Below are positions 26,464-38,309 of a DNA stretch of 64,000 nt, piece after piece (positions within the stretch are counted from its first letter, which is position 1; every line of letters begins with the position of its first letter). The notes beneath the pieces are model-generated. The model was given only the letters and a program-made list of their open reading frames with translations. It did not search any database and was not told the DNA's origin. The DNA is taken from assembly GCA_905182995.1 (NCBI GenBank), contig CAJJDP010000052.1:458490-522489 (forward strand), written 5' to 3'. The DNA is from Paramecium octaurelia (Eukaryota; Ciliophora; Oligohymenophorea; Peniculida; Parameciidae). Both the position numbers and the translations under genes were made by a program.

Positions 26464-27560
26464 ACACAAAAAAGTTAAGAATTTTTAGATTTTAAATTAA
26501 ATCCTTTAAATCATGATAAAGATAGTATTTGTGTACACAATTTATATTAATACTCATAATTCCACATCATATATAGTCCCTCATTAAACTATTCTTTCTA
26601 ATAGAATCGACATCTCATTATTCTACCTCCAAAACTCAAACATTGCCATTTCCTTACAGTTATCATCCTCTACTTTCATACTTGCATCCTCAATGAACTC
26701 TCACATGCTCTATTTCCTCCAATTCAGGTCTAATATGAACATCCATTCTCTTTGTGTAACATGTTTCCCTCACTCCTCCTTAATTTTATCATAAAAAATT
26801 CATTAACATCCTTTTCTATTATAATATTCAACTATTTTGATCATCAATGAATGAATATTGTTCTATTATTTATATTCATAAAGCATTTTAATGACTACAT
26901 CTTAAGGATGAAATATTTTAAATCTAAAGAACTGACTTCAATAATGTTGATTCTATTCGATGCCTTCATCACTTTTATTTTATTCTTAATACCTGATCCA
27001 TATTATTTAAATATATAACTAAAATAACAACCTATACTTCTTCATTGTTTTCATACTTATACTTTAATAGAATAGAAATTAAAATTATTTGCATCTCTAC
27101 TAATTATTAAAGCATGTCCTATGTCTCTCATTAATTTATCTATCTTAATAATCATCAGGTGTACTTAGATCTAATCCTGAGGTTTATTTACCATAGGGAG
27201 TTAATTCGGTTGAATTAACTTCAATAAAATACTGCTCAACTCATTATTTAAATTTTATAAGTTCCATTATTAACAAAACCATATCCTTTGCTAGCGTATT
27301 ACTGCTATGGTTATTAATTAAGTTATTAAGCATGTTAATCTTTAACTATTGAATTGGATTTCCCATTAAATCTATCATAAAAGAGATATTTATTATATTG
27401 AATTTGTTTCCACATCCTACTATATTACTGGAAAATAATATGCAAAGATTCATTCATTTGTCTGTTATAGGACTAAAAGAGGTGATCTTCGGATTTATGG
27501 TTCCTAAATTCCATTTTATTTATTTCAACTATAATTTATTCTTAATAAAAAATAAAAATA
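26464..27560 (-). pseudogene. decayed - strand gene, function unknown
   Basis: Several protein-like fragments lie on the - strand in different frames, for example MGNPIQQLKINM with DMVLLIMELIKF near 27300, VNSTELTPYGK and GLDLSTPDDYQDRQ near 27180, and KMLYEYKQQNN near 26870. They are interrupted by TGA codons and frame changes that no well-formed 20-32 nt intron repairs. The order and single strand suggest one broken gene. Alternatively it is a real gene with splice sites I could not resolve. Confidence 0.4.
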
Positions 27561-30348
27561 TCAATTTTTAAGACCAATATTGTAATGTCCCGGTTAAATA
27601 AGCAAGGTGATTGTCCTATTTTCATACTCTTTTGAATATTAAAATGGCTTAAAATCTTCATTTTCAAAATACAACAATTGTACATGTCTAAAATAAAGTT
27701 AATTTAGTACATTTAAAAATGTTTTGCTAATATTGCAATCACCTATTCATTACTATTACATTCCTCCTCCCATTTTAATAATTACTCCTTATCAAAAACA
27801 TTTTATCCTTCTTCACAGTTTTCGACAAGATACATGCATAAATTTCTTAAAAATAGTACGGTCAATGGTTAAAAATAACCATCTACATCACCTTATTATT
27901 CATGTGCTCTAAAATGTCTCATCAATTCTATTGAATAATTATCATTATGTTGATAATTGTGTTCAAGATTTCTTATATATCTTATTCTTTCTTTATAATG
28001 CATTAACAAAATCTATCCTCGCTCTTCATTTCCTATTATTTCATTTTTCAGTTATATCTTGAATGGTATTGTGAAATTTTGATTGAGAAATACTTCAAAT
28101 TCTTAATCAGAATATTAATAAATCACTAACCTTAATAGCTAATATCCAAAAGAAGTATAAAAACAATTTCCATCACCTCTTACATGTATCATTTTTGTGC
28201 AATATCTCAATAGATTGTTTTTTATTTATAATTATTTCAATCTATAATAATTCTAAAATTCCCTTTTGTCTAATGTTTCTATTAAATATTATTTATAATT
28301 TTCATCAACATTCCTTTTCCTCGATGAATTATCAAGAAGATAATTTATTAATTCTATTTCTATTGGTAATGGTGGTTATTCTGGTAATGGTGGTTATGGT
28401 GGTTAAGGGGGTTAAGGTGGTTAAGGTGGTTAAGATGGTTACGATATATGATATTACGAATCCTCCTTAGCCAATCTAACAAGAGGATATTCCTGTAAAT
28501 TTTCAATTGCATCACATATATCAACCATTAATGTATTTTAAGTTGGTTATGAGGGCTTTGGGAGTTATTGTAGTTATTTTGGTTACAATTTATGATATTA
28601 TGAATCCTCCTTAGCTAAACTTGCATGTTATTTTTGAGAATTTATTTGTAAAAGTTTAATTGTATCACATTAATCAACCATTAATTAATATTAAGGACTA
28701 GGAGGATAATTTGGAGAATTTGACCTAACTTAAGAAAAAAATATAGTATTTTATACTAGTAGGAGCTTGAGTATTCTCATATCTCTCATCCAACAATCAT
28801 TTGTCTCAGGAATACTAGGCTAAGGAGCATCTTCTTAAAAATGAAGATTGAATTCTTCAAAAAAAGTACTCCAAGTAATAAAATTCTAAAGATTATTTTT
28901 ATAAGGATAAGAGAGCATTTAAGATAAAACCCTATCTTTTAAATAATATGATGAAATAGATTAGGAATAGTAAATATATCTATATGCATCTATCTTTTAA
29001 GGAGGGCTAATCAAAAAAGGTTCATTCTTAAAATTAGTATTTTCATTAGTGCTATTTTTATTAATGCTATTTTCATTAATTCTATTTTCATTAGTACTAT
29101 ATTTATTAGTATTATTTTCATTAATGCTATTTTTATTAGTACTATATTTATTAATGCTACTTTTATTAGTGCTATTTTCATTAGTGCTATTTTTATTAGC
29201 GCTATTGCTATTCGTCTTATTTTCAATAGTTCTATTTTCATTAGTGCTATTTTTATTAGTACTATTTTTATTAATGCTATTTTCATTAATGCTATTTTTA
29301 TTAGTGCTATTTTGATTAGGGCTATTTTCAATAGTGCTTTTTTCATTAATGCTATTTTTACTAGTGCTATTTTTGTTAGCGCTATTTTCATTAGTGTTAT
29401 TTTTATTAGGGCTATTGTTATTAGTGCTATTTCCATTAGTGCTATTTTCAATAGTGCTATTTTTATTAGTGCTATTTTGATCAGGGCTATTTTCATTAGT
29501 GCTATTGTTACTAGTGCTATTTTCATTAGTGCTATTTTTATTAGTGCTATTGTTATTAGTGCTATTGTTATTAGTGCTATTTCCATTAGTGCTATTTTCA
29601 TTAGTGCTATTTTTATTAGGGCTATTTCCATTAGTGCTATTTTCATTAGTGCTATTTTTATTAGTGCTATTTTCAATAGTGCTATTGTTATTAGTGCTAT
29701 TTTCATTAGTGCTATTTTTATTAGTGCTATTTTTATTAGGGCTATTTCCATTAGTGTTATTTTCATTAGTGCTATTGTTACTAGTTTTATTTTTGTTAGC
29801 GCTATTTTCATTAGTGCTATTGTTATTAGTGCTATTTTTACTAGTGCTATTTTCAATGGTGCTATTTTTATTAGGGCTATTTTCATTAGTGTTAGTAAAA
29901 GGAGTGTTAGAATTTTCATTAGTTCTAGGCAAAAGATGGTTAGAATAATTTTTTTCAAGAGGATCAGAGTTATCATTCTAATAATTTTATTGTCCTTCAT
30001 TTTTCTTAGATTTTTAGCTTTGATTAACATAAATAACAGTAGACCCTACCACAGCACCGGATATAACTTTGAAGTAATTGTTATTTAAGATTTTTGAAGA
30101 ATGCAATCTCATAAGGATCCCAGGAACCTTCATCATCTACATATTTTAATAATAAAATAATTTGTGAAATTCTATTAAATAATTGTTTCATCGAATTTAT
30201 CTAATTATACTTATTAAGCAATTAAAGAAGAACAAACCTCGAACATAGACTTCTCTATTGATGGATAAACTCTATTACTTGTCTCAATTGATAATTTCAT
30301 TACTAAAATACAATGAATTTATTTTATTGTAGGTTTATCTAGAGCCAT
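27561..30348 (-). CDS. otubain-like deubiquitinase 3 with pentapeptide-repeat N-terminus
   Basis: The largest of three otubain-like genes, about 904 residues. From ATG 30348 (MALDKPTIKQ) it reads a non-repetitive ~100-residue segment (VDDEGSWDPYEIAFFKNL). Then come ~55 units of a five-residue Asn-Ser-Thr-Asn-x repeat (about residues 130-420), a middle region with a duplicated LMVD-CD...LAKEDSQYH block and a Pro/Gln tract. The catalytic domain follows: VRGDGNCFYTSFGY (Cys about 712), LLKWEEECNSNE and IQPGHYNIGLKN. Introns: 30210-30237 (alternative 30201-30237), 30046-30067 and 27688-27710, the last at the paralogues' shared site. The frame is continuous, but fusion of two genes near the repeats cannot be excluded. 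Confidence 0.78.
29036..29915 (+). repeat. 15-bp minisatellite coding for NSTNx repeats
   Basis: Tandem 15-bp units of the form attagtgctattttc (+ strand) with variation mainly in the last codon. On the - strand they encode Asn-Ser-Thr-Asn followed by Lys, Glu, Asn, Gly or similar. The array keeps frame within otubain-like gene 3. Part of it recurs at 30727-31342 because of the contig overlap. Confidence 0.9.
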
Positions 30349-30725
30349 AATTCAATTATTAATATTATTTCAAAGTCAGCTTGATTTCTTTTTCTTCTTA
30401 TTCTTATTTCCATATTTTTCTCTTAATTGTTTATCCTTACGTTGATCCACTTCCATCTACTCCTTTACATCTTAACCCTTCGAATTATCTTTCATCTTCA
30501 TATATAATAAATCTAATCTATAGATACAATCAGAAGGTAAGGGACTTGATTCCAACTCAAGAATATAAGGTCTAAGATAAATTATAACAGAACAAACTAC
30601 CTATGAATTTCAATATCCCAATAAGTAACATTGTCAAATTGTAAAAATGATGTCCATCTGCCCTTAATATTGATGTTATATGTATCTAAAATTTCTTAAG
30701 GTTGAATTTTTATTTTTATGCCTGA
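29300..30725. repeat. first copy of a 1426-bp duplicated contig end
   Basis: Apparently identical to 30727-32152, separated by the single N at 30726. It holds most of the otubain 3 minisatellite, that gene's 5' end, and a truncated 3' end of the oxysterol-binding-protein relative (30376-30725). Best explained as two overlapping contigs joined without collapsing the overlap. Confidence 0.9.
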
Positions 30726-30726
30726 N

Positions 30727-32152
30727 ATTAGTGCTATTTTGATTAGGGCTATTTTCAATAGTGCTTTTTTCATTAATGCTATTTTTACTAGTGCTATTTT
30801 TGTTAGCGCTATTTTCATTAGTGTTATTTTTATTAGGGCTATTGTTATTAGTGCTATTTCCATTAGTGCTATTTTCAATAGTGCTATTTTTATTAGTGCT
30901 ATTTTGATCAGGGCTATTTTCATTAGTGCTATTGTTACTAGTGCTATTTTCATTAGTGCTATTTTTATTAGTGCTATTGTTATTAGTGCTATTGTTATTA
31001 GTGCTATTTCCATTAGTGCTATTTTCATTAGTGCTATTTTTATTAGGGCTATTTCCATTAGTGCTATTTTCATTAGTGCTATTTTTATTAGTGCTATTTT
31101 CAATAGTGCTATTGTTATTAGTGCTATTTTCATTAGTGCTATTTTTATTAGTGCTATTTTTATTAGGGCTATTTCCATTAGTGTTATTTTCATTAGTGCT
31201 ATTGTTACTAGTTTTATTTTTGTTAGCGCTATTTTCATTAGTGCTATTGTTATTAGTGCTATTTTTACTAGTGCTATTTTCAATGGTGCTATTTTTATTA
31301 GGGCTATTTTCATTAGTGTTAGTAAAAGGAGTGTTAGAATTTTCATTAGTTCTAGGCAAAAGATGGTTAGAATAATTTTTTTCAAGAGGATCAGAGTTAT
31401 CATTCTAATAATTTTATTGTCCTTCATTTTTCTTAGATTTTTAGCTTTGATTAACATAAATAACAGTAGACCCTACCACAGCACCGGATATAACTTTGAA
31501 GTAATTGTTATTTAAGATTTTTGAAGAATGCAATCTCATAAGGATCCCAGGAACCTTCATCATCTACATATTTTAATAATAAAATAATTTGTGAAATTCT
31601 ATTAAATAATTGTTTCATCGAATTTATCTAATTATACTTATTAAGCAATTAAAGAAGAACAAACCTCGAACATAGACTTCTCTATTGATGGATAAACTCT
31701 ATTACTTGTCTCAATTGATAATTTCATTACTAAAATACAATGAATTTATTTTATTGTAGGTTTATCTAGAGCCATAATTCAATTATTAATATTATTTCAA
31801 AGTCAGCTTGATTTCTTTTTCTTCTTATTCTTATTTCCATATTTTTCTCTTAATTGTTTATCCTTACGTTGATCCACTTCCATCTACTCCTTTACATCTT
31901 AACCCTTCGAATTATCTTTCATCTTCATATATAATAAATCTAATCTATAGATACAATCAGAAGGTAAGGGACTTGATTCCAACTCAAGAATATAAGGTCT
32001 AAGATAAATTATAACAGAACAAACTACCTATGAATTTCAATATCCCAATAAGTAACATTGTCAAATTGTAAAAATGATGTCCATCTGCCCTTAATATTGA
32101 TGTTATATGTATCTAAAATTTCTTAAGGTTGAATTTTTATTTTTATGCCTGA
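30727..32152. repeat. second copy of the 1426-bp duplicated contig end
   Basis: Matches 29300-30725 at an offset of 1427. In this copy the oxysterol-binding-protein relative is complete and continuous with sequence to its right, while otubain 3 is cut off (its start recurs at 31775). Confidence 0.9.
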
Positions 32153-34501
32153 ATTAGTTTTGTGGGCTTTTAAACATTTTTAAATGCATTCTGGTGTAAC
32201 CTTACAGATTTTCCCAATAAACTAGTCGATCTTTTGTGATGAGGAACTAAAAAACCCAGCGTTTTTATCCTTAGGATTAAAAGTGATTTCAACTAATAAC
32301 TAATGGTCAGGTTAAAAACAATAACTTCTTTTATGACAATTGACACTTCTTTAACCTAATAAAACTCCATAAAGCATAAAAGGCTAGGCCATATAGTAGA
32401 ATTTGAGATTGGTGTTTTAGAAATGTATTTATGAATGGCCTTATTATTCACCAGCCAAACTGTTAGTTCCCATATTGACCATGGGACAGAATGCCCCAAA
32501 CAATTTATACCCTCTTCCATACATGATATAATTGGAAATGGGAGGATGATGAGAAGTTTATTCTAGATAAATAGGACATCCTTTAATGCGACCCTCAAAG
32601 GTTTCTCCAATGATTGGGTTGAATGGTTTTTCCTATTGAACTCCCATCATGAAACTTGACATATGAAATGAGACTGTGAGTTTTAATTATTCAAAAACAT
32701 CTGTAGTTTGAGCAGCTTTTTCAAGAAAAACAGGAGCATGTCCTTGACCTCTGGCCATCCTCTCCAAAAAAGATCTTGCTTCGAATACTTGAATTGGCAA
32801 GGAAACAGACATTAAGGATTTTCCACTCAATAAATTTGATCCCATTCTTTTGATTATATCCAATAATACGCTTCTTTAATCACTGATTAATTTCTTATTT
32901 GTATATATCAACCCTCCTTTTTTAGGATCTACCTCATAATATTTAGTAAGTAAGAAATGACCTTCCTCTTTAGTTGTTTCCAAAAATTTGTCTAATCCGT
33001 GAAGTATATTTTAATTAAATTGTCTTTAGATTGATTTTGAAATGAATTATCCTGTAGAAACCAAATCTAGAATTTCTTTATATTCTTGAAGAGATTATTA
33101 CTGATGCTATTCTGAAGTAATTCTTGTGACTTCAGGTACTAATTGAATAAAGGAAATCTGTAAATTATCAATATCATCTTCATTTTTGATAAGTACGTGT
33201 TCTGTTTATTACTTAATATAATGATCTGCTTCAAGGATTTGATTATCAATGTTTTCTAAATTGAGGAGAAATCTTTTCATTACTTCTTCCCCTTTATCTC
33301 TGTCTTCACACTCTAAATAAATGTCTTCGATTATTTAGGTCTTAAACTTATCTTCTTATTTAGCCTAGATGAGCACACAGGACCTAGTGATTTTGTATTC
33401 ATCTGTGCCTTCAACTTTGTCCTTGTCTATTTGATTATGATGTATCTCATTGCCAATATATTTTTTCATAATGCAATATGCATTTTCATCTATTTGAAAA
33501 TGTTTTTGGGTGTATATCAATCTGATTTTTTCATTTTAATTAGACAAGTGTGACTTTGGCTATTTGGAAAATGTATCGTGTTAAAAGACTTCAGGTTCAA
33601 TATCCTTTAAACTTCTAGGCTTGTTTTATTTGAGTTTATTGTTATGTTATTGTTTTTACTCCATATTGAATTCTGTAAAGATAATTGCACAATCTTTTTT
33701 TGTTGGATAGATTTAATAGATCGATACTTAGGGACTCCAATTATCCACAAATGTGTGTATTGACAATTCCTAATTAAATGGTAAATCATTTTTACATCGA
33801 AAATCCTTGCTGCAGGCATTTCTGATTTTAAAAAGAATCTCATATGCAGTTAATCATTTGGATCTTGGTAAAGTTATTTGTTTTAAGATTAAAATAGAAT
33901 TTTAAATGAATGGATATCCGAAAATCCTTGCAAATTTTCATGCGTGTTCTCTAGGATTATTTCAATGTCATTCTTATTTTTATTACAGTATATACTTATA
34001 AAAATTAAGGCAATAATGGTATCATCTATCTCATACGAGATACCTAACTTGGCTTAATGGCCATTAAAGGAACCCCTTGATTTATCACTCTTTCGGATTC
34101 TGGCATAAATTAATCCCACTCTTGTAATTTTTTCTCCTAATTCTCCTTTTTTATTTATATAGCCAAGTATTTCCCGTTAAAAAAGTCATACCATTATAAC
34201 GCCTCAGATTGATTATTCCAACCAAATCTAGCCACTTTGGGTTCTATCTCCTGTTGAGTTTTGAACTTTATTGCCCACTTCCCTTGATGAAATGCAACAG
34301 GATGGATAATATAATTTTGAATCAACAACTACTTTTATGTTTAACCCTTGACGTCAATATACCTGAGTATCTCTTTATATATCAAGCCCTTACTTATTAT
34401 ATCAAATCATATATTAAAAGCCTTTCTCCCCATCCCTTCAACACACCACTCTCTTTAAATGCACTGCAACTCATTAATGCATTCTTATTATTTTCGAGCA
34501 T
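31803..34501 (-). CDS. oxysterol-binding protein-related protein (ORP) with PH-like N-terminus
   Basis: ORPs move sterols and phosphoinositides between membranes at contact sites. The 866-residue model starts MLENNKNALM. An N-terminal PH-like region (SGVLKGWGERLLIYD ... ALQWYDFF) is followed by a linker and the lipid-binding domain. That domain carries KPFNPIIGETFEG (about residue 600) and the family signature EQTSHHPP (about 625; usual form EQVSHHPP). The end RGRW-like GRWTSFLQFDNVTYWDIE, then YILELESSPLPSDCIYRLDL and a Lys-rich tail, is typical. Introns: 34371-34393 (ends GAG), 34100-34119 (20 nt, ends CAG), 33770-33795 and 31999-32027. The two odd introns make the N-terminal exon structure less certain than the C-terminal domain. 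Confidence 0.88.
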
Positions 34502-34533
34502 TCTGATAATTAAATTTATAATATATAAAAATA

Positions 34534-37500
34534 TCAAATAATCTCTTAAACAATTTATTCTTTATCAACACTGATGAGATACTATAAGAAGGAATTCTAA
34601 CAAGGAGCTTTGCAATACAATTCTTGGCAATGAATGGTTTTCAAATTACAATAAACACAAATCTAAGCCAACACTATTGACAACTCTCGCTCCTTCATTA
34701 TCTCTGTCAATCCTTAAATCAACTGCTCTCTTGAGTCTTCATTCCAATAGTAACAAAATGCCACATTTCTCTCATAATTAGGATCTATTCTCAACCTCCC
34801 CAAAATAATGAGCAAATCAATATTATTATTTAAGATCAATTCTTCTACTATCTTCTACAATTTTGCCTAAGGACTATAATTCATACTCACAAAGCATTGG
34901 AGCTCCTTGTATTAATTGAATAATTCAATTTATTCAATATTAATCACTCTAATATTTTCATTAGAATTTTATTCCAATTCTCTCAACTCTCCTAAGGTAC
35001 TTGGATTTAAGAATTATCGATAAATTTCATCCTTAATTTTACATACAATTTATGAAGCATAGGGTTTTCTGTCTTGTCTGCTATGCAGTTACATTTGATT
35101 TAGCAACAAAGTTATGCAATCTAGTTGTGTTCTAATCACCCAAACTAAGTCCTTTTATTATAAATTGAATAACAAAGATTCTAAATTAACAATATATTCA
35201 AATAACAAAGTGTAAGCCTAAAATAATAATCAGCAAATTACTTTTGCTTTTGATTCGATTCTTATCAAGTAACTAAAGTATGATAATATTCTGTTCTTGT
35301 TTTATAGAATATAATATTTTTCTCTTGAAAAATTGAGTAAGTATTCTCCAATCTTATCTGTGGTTCTCACATTTAATTTAAACGATAATAAATTGTCAAC
35401 TATTAATTTCAAAGAATCTTTAATTTATAATTGATCATTTAGATTAATTATTTGAAATAATAAATGATGCTGCTTCAATTCATTTGCATAATATAACAAA
35501 CGATCTAAAACTATATTTTAGTCCTCATATTATTTTGGGTTTTGTTTTTAAATTGTAAAACTAATTTTTAATTTTAACTCCTAATTTTGATCTTAGTTTT
35601 CCTTTATGAATTTAATTACATCAGTTGGAATCTAATCTGTTTATTAAGCTATTCTGCAATGTCTAATGATGCCTTTAGAGTTAATGTGATGTGAATGGAA
35701 TATTATTTGATTATGAACAAATTATTCACAAAAGTACTCTTCAGGAATAGCTAAGCACTAGAATATTTCATTATATATTAAATTGATGTAAAGTTTCAAC
35801 TCCTATTAGATACAATTCAAGTTTGAATAATTAAATAAATGTTTTACGTGTTGAAATTGATTTGTTAAAATTTATTGAATGTGTATCAATTTCTTATCTT
35901 CAATAAGAGAAAGTAAACAAATTGTTTCATAAAAGGACTGAAAATTCATATTAGGTGATAATGGTTCCTAATACAAACTTTATAAAACTCCAAATCCTAA
36001 AAAGATTTCTAACTGCATTTAATAATAATCTCTTAAAGTATGAATCACTAAAGATTTAATGATTGGCAATTTATTAGAATTACTTTCTACTTCTGCATTC
36101 GATTCGTATAATCGACAATTTCTAAAAAAAAACTCCCCCAAATTGAAATTCACAACATCCAATTAATTAAGCAATTCGGTTTGAACTTCAGCAGGATTGA
36201 GTATTAAGCTCTTAAAACTATGTTTAATAAAAATATAAATATCTTCAACTTCATCCATTAGATTCTCAATAAATAAGTCAGGCTAAAAATTGTTATGTTA
36301 TTATTTCATAATGGAGATCACCTTCCTTTAATCCAAATTTTGATGCATTATTTTTATCAATTATTAGAATTAATGGAGAGCATTTTGAGGTGTTGGATGA
36401 AATACAATCTTTTAAACAATTATTTCATCATCTACTAAATTATTTTTTTTTTTCAGATTATTTTTAAAATTTGCTACTTCACCCCTTAATTCATTCTATT
36501 ATTTACTAATCTAATCTGAAATTAACTTTATGAATGTTAATTAATATTTATAAAATAATAATAGATTGTTTTCTTAACTCAGATATCCAAATACTGAATA
36601 TTGATTTTCACTTATTAATTTCAAATTCTATTTAACTTTATCTAATTAGTAAATCTTAAAATCCTAAATCAAAATAACTTCGTCTTATGTACTACATAAA
36701 TGATAAGGGTTATCCAATTCAATTTTTGATAAATCTACTACGTAAGTAACAATTAATTAGTTTAAATTTATAGTACACATTTTTAGATTATTATTATGTT
36801 AATAGCATACAAATAATTGTCCATTTGGAATTAATTAAATTATGTCAACTTGCTTAGATTTTATTTTATCTTAGCATTATAGTTAAATTGTTTAAAACTC
36901 TGGTTCTCTGAATTCCAACAAACTAAATTGGGTGTTTTATGAAAAATGTAAAATTTAATTTTCATTTAAATGAAAAGCAACCATCCAATCTTAAGAAGTG
37001 CTATTAAAAAATTTACTAAAAAATTTAGTACCAAAACCTATTTGATACTTATTTTTAAAAAATTCCCCTCCAACTACATCTAATGTTACCTGATACATTA
37101 TATCTGCATCAGTCATCAAATAAAACTGAAACTAATCTTTATGTATCAACGATTTCACGAAGCATTTTATTTTTATATTTTCAATCATTAAATTCTTTAG
37201 TAAGGTTGAAGTGTTAGTTTTTAAGTTTTTATAGTAGATGTGTCCAACTTGTGTAACTACCAATAAGTAAGGTGTATTATTATTCTTTATTAATGTGCAT
37301 CCATTTTATGTAATAGGGGATGAAAAGTTTAGATACTCACAAGTATATGAAAGTGGTCTCTAGTATATCTCTGCCATATTATATATGTTAATAGACACCT
37401 TCTATCTATTGACTAATTTTCTAAAACAAATAAAATTAAGTAAATACAAGATATAAGCAATTTAATCAATTTCTAAAGAAATCGAATAATCTGTGCATTC

Positions 37501-37596
37501 AAAGAAATCATTAGAAGCACTTCCTGAAAGCTTAATTTCTGAATGCTAAAGAATGTCTTATTGTATAATCTCGCTCACTTTAATTTCTTCAAACAT
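34534..37596 (-). CDS. large uncharacterised protein, possible beta-propeller plus helical solenoid
   Basis: 1003 residues from ATG 37596 (MFEEIKVSEI) to TGA 34534, with introns 37421-37447 and 35218-35241. The first ~400 residues are beta-strand-like (THVGHIYY-type turns, QFYLMTDADIMYQV). The rest is strongly helical and Leu/Gln-rich, with a Cys-containing tail (CVYCNLKTIHCQ, CKAPCQ). This two-part layout occurs in nucleoporins and vesicle-coat proteins, but I see no diagnostic motif, so that is only an inference. It ends 32 bp before the ORP start on the same strand. Confidence 0.72.
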
Positions 37597-38309
37597 AATA
37601 TTTATGAATATTTCTAAATAAAAATAAACAATTTCAAAATTCATTATTCATAATTAATATAAATAATTTAATGTAAAAGCTAATAGGGTATAAGTTAGAA
37701 TTTTAGAAAAATAAATGAACAAAAGATTGATACAACTATTATTGATTTATTTAGTATAAATAATTTAAGAATTATGATGCCAATTTTTAGGATACTCGTA
37801 AATAAATAAATATTTTTCAGTATTTTAATGCCATTACAAATTTTTAATTCTATATGTTCTATTAGATACAATTTAGATTTAATAATAATAATAAAGATTG
37901 AATAATATCTAATTGCATAAATATTTCTTTCTATAGTAAAATTTAATAGTACGAGCAAATTTCAAATACTTATGATTAAGATTAACAATAAAACATTAAA
38001 ATAAGCCAATACATTCTATTTAAAATTACTGATGAATAGAGAGATGATAAAAATGATTTTAATAATATATAAATTTAAAGGTGATTAGCTTCATTTTTCA
38101 GAATATCAAGAATAATTGATTGACTTAAGCAGTTTCTCACACAACTATAATGCTAAATAGTCTAGATTCTAGGAAGTCTTTCTTATAATAATCAAAGCCT
38201 CTATGGAAATGATATTTTGTAGTTCTAATTTTGTTTAAATTATTCAGACCTTTGAAAAAGAAATTTATTAAGAATAACTAAATATTATATTAATATTATG
38301 AATTCTTTT
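37597..38309. other. intergenic, no feature seen
   Basis: 713 bp of very AT-rich sequence, probably holding the promoter of the 1003-residue protein gene. A + strand poly-(atata) and Ile-rich frames on the - strand are compositional. No supported gene. Confidence 0.45.

Noticed and set aside
29049-31515. Long + strand frames of repeated Ile/Ala/Ser/Phe or Leu/Val residues
   Set aside because: They are the antisense of the NSTNx minisatellite in otubain-like gene 3 and arise because the 15-bp unit is open in several frames.
33700-34160. Apparent frameshifts in the N-terminal half of the ORP gene
   Set aside because: Introns at 33770-33795 and 34100-34119 restore the frame and make the total exon length divisible by three, so no frameshift is needed.
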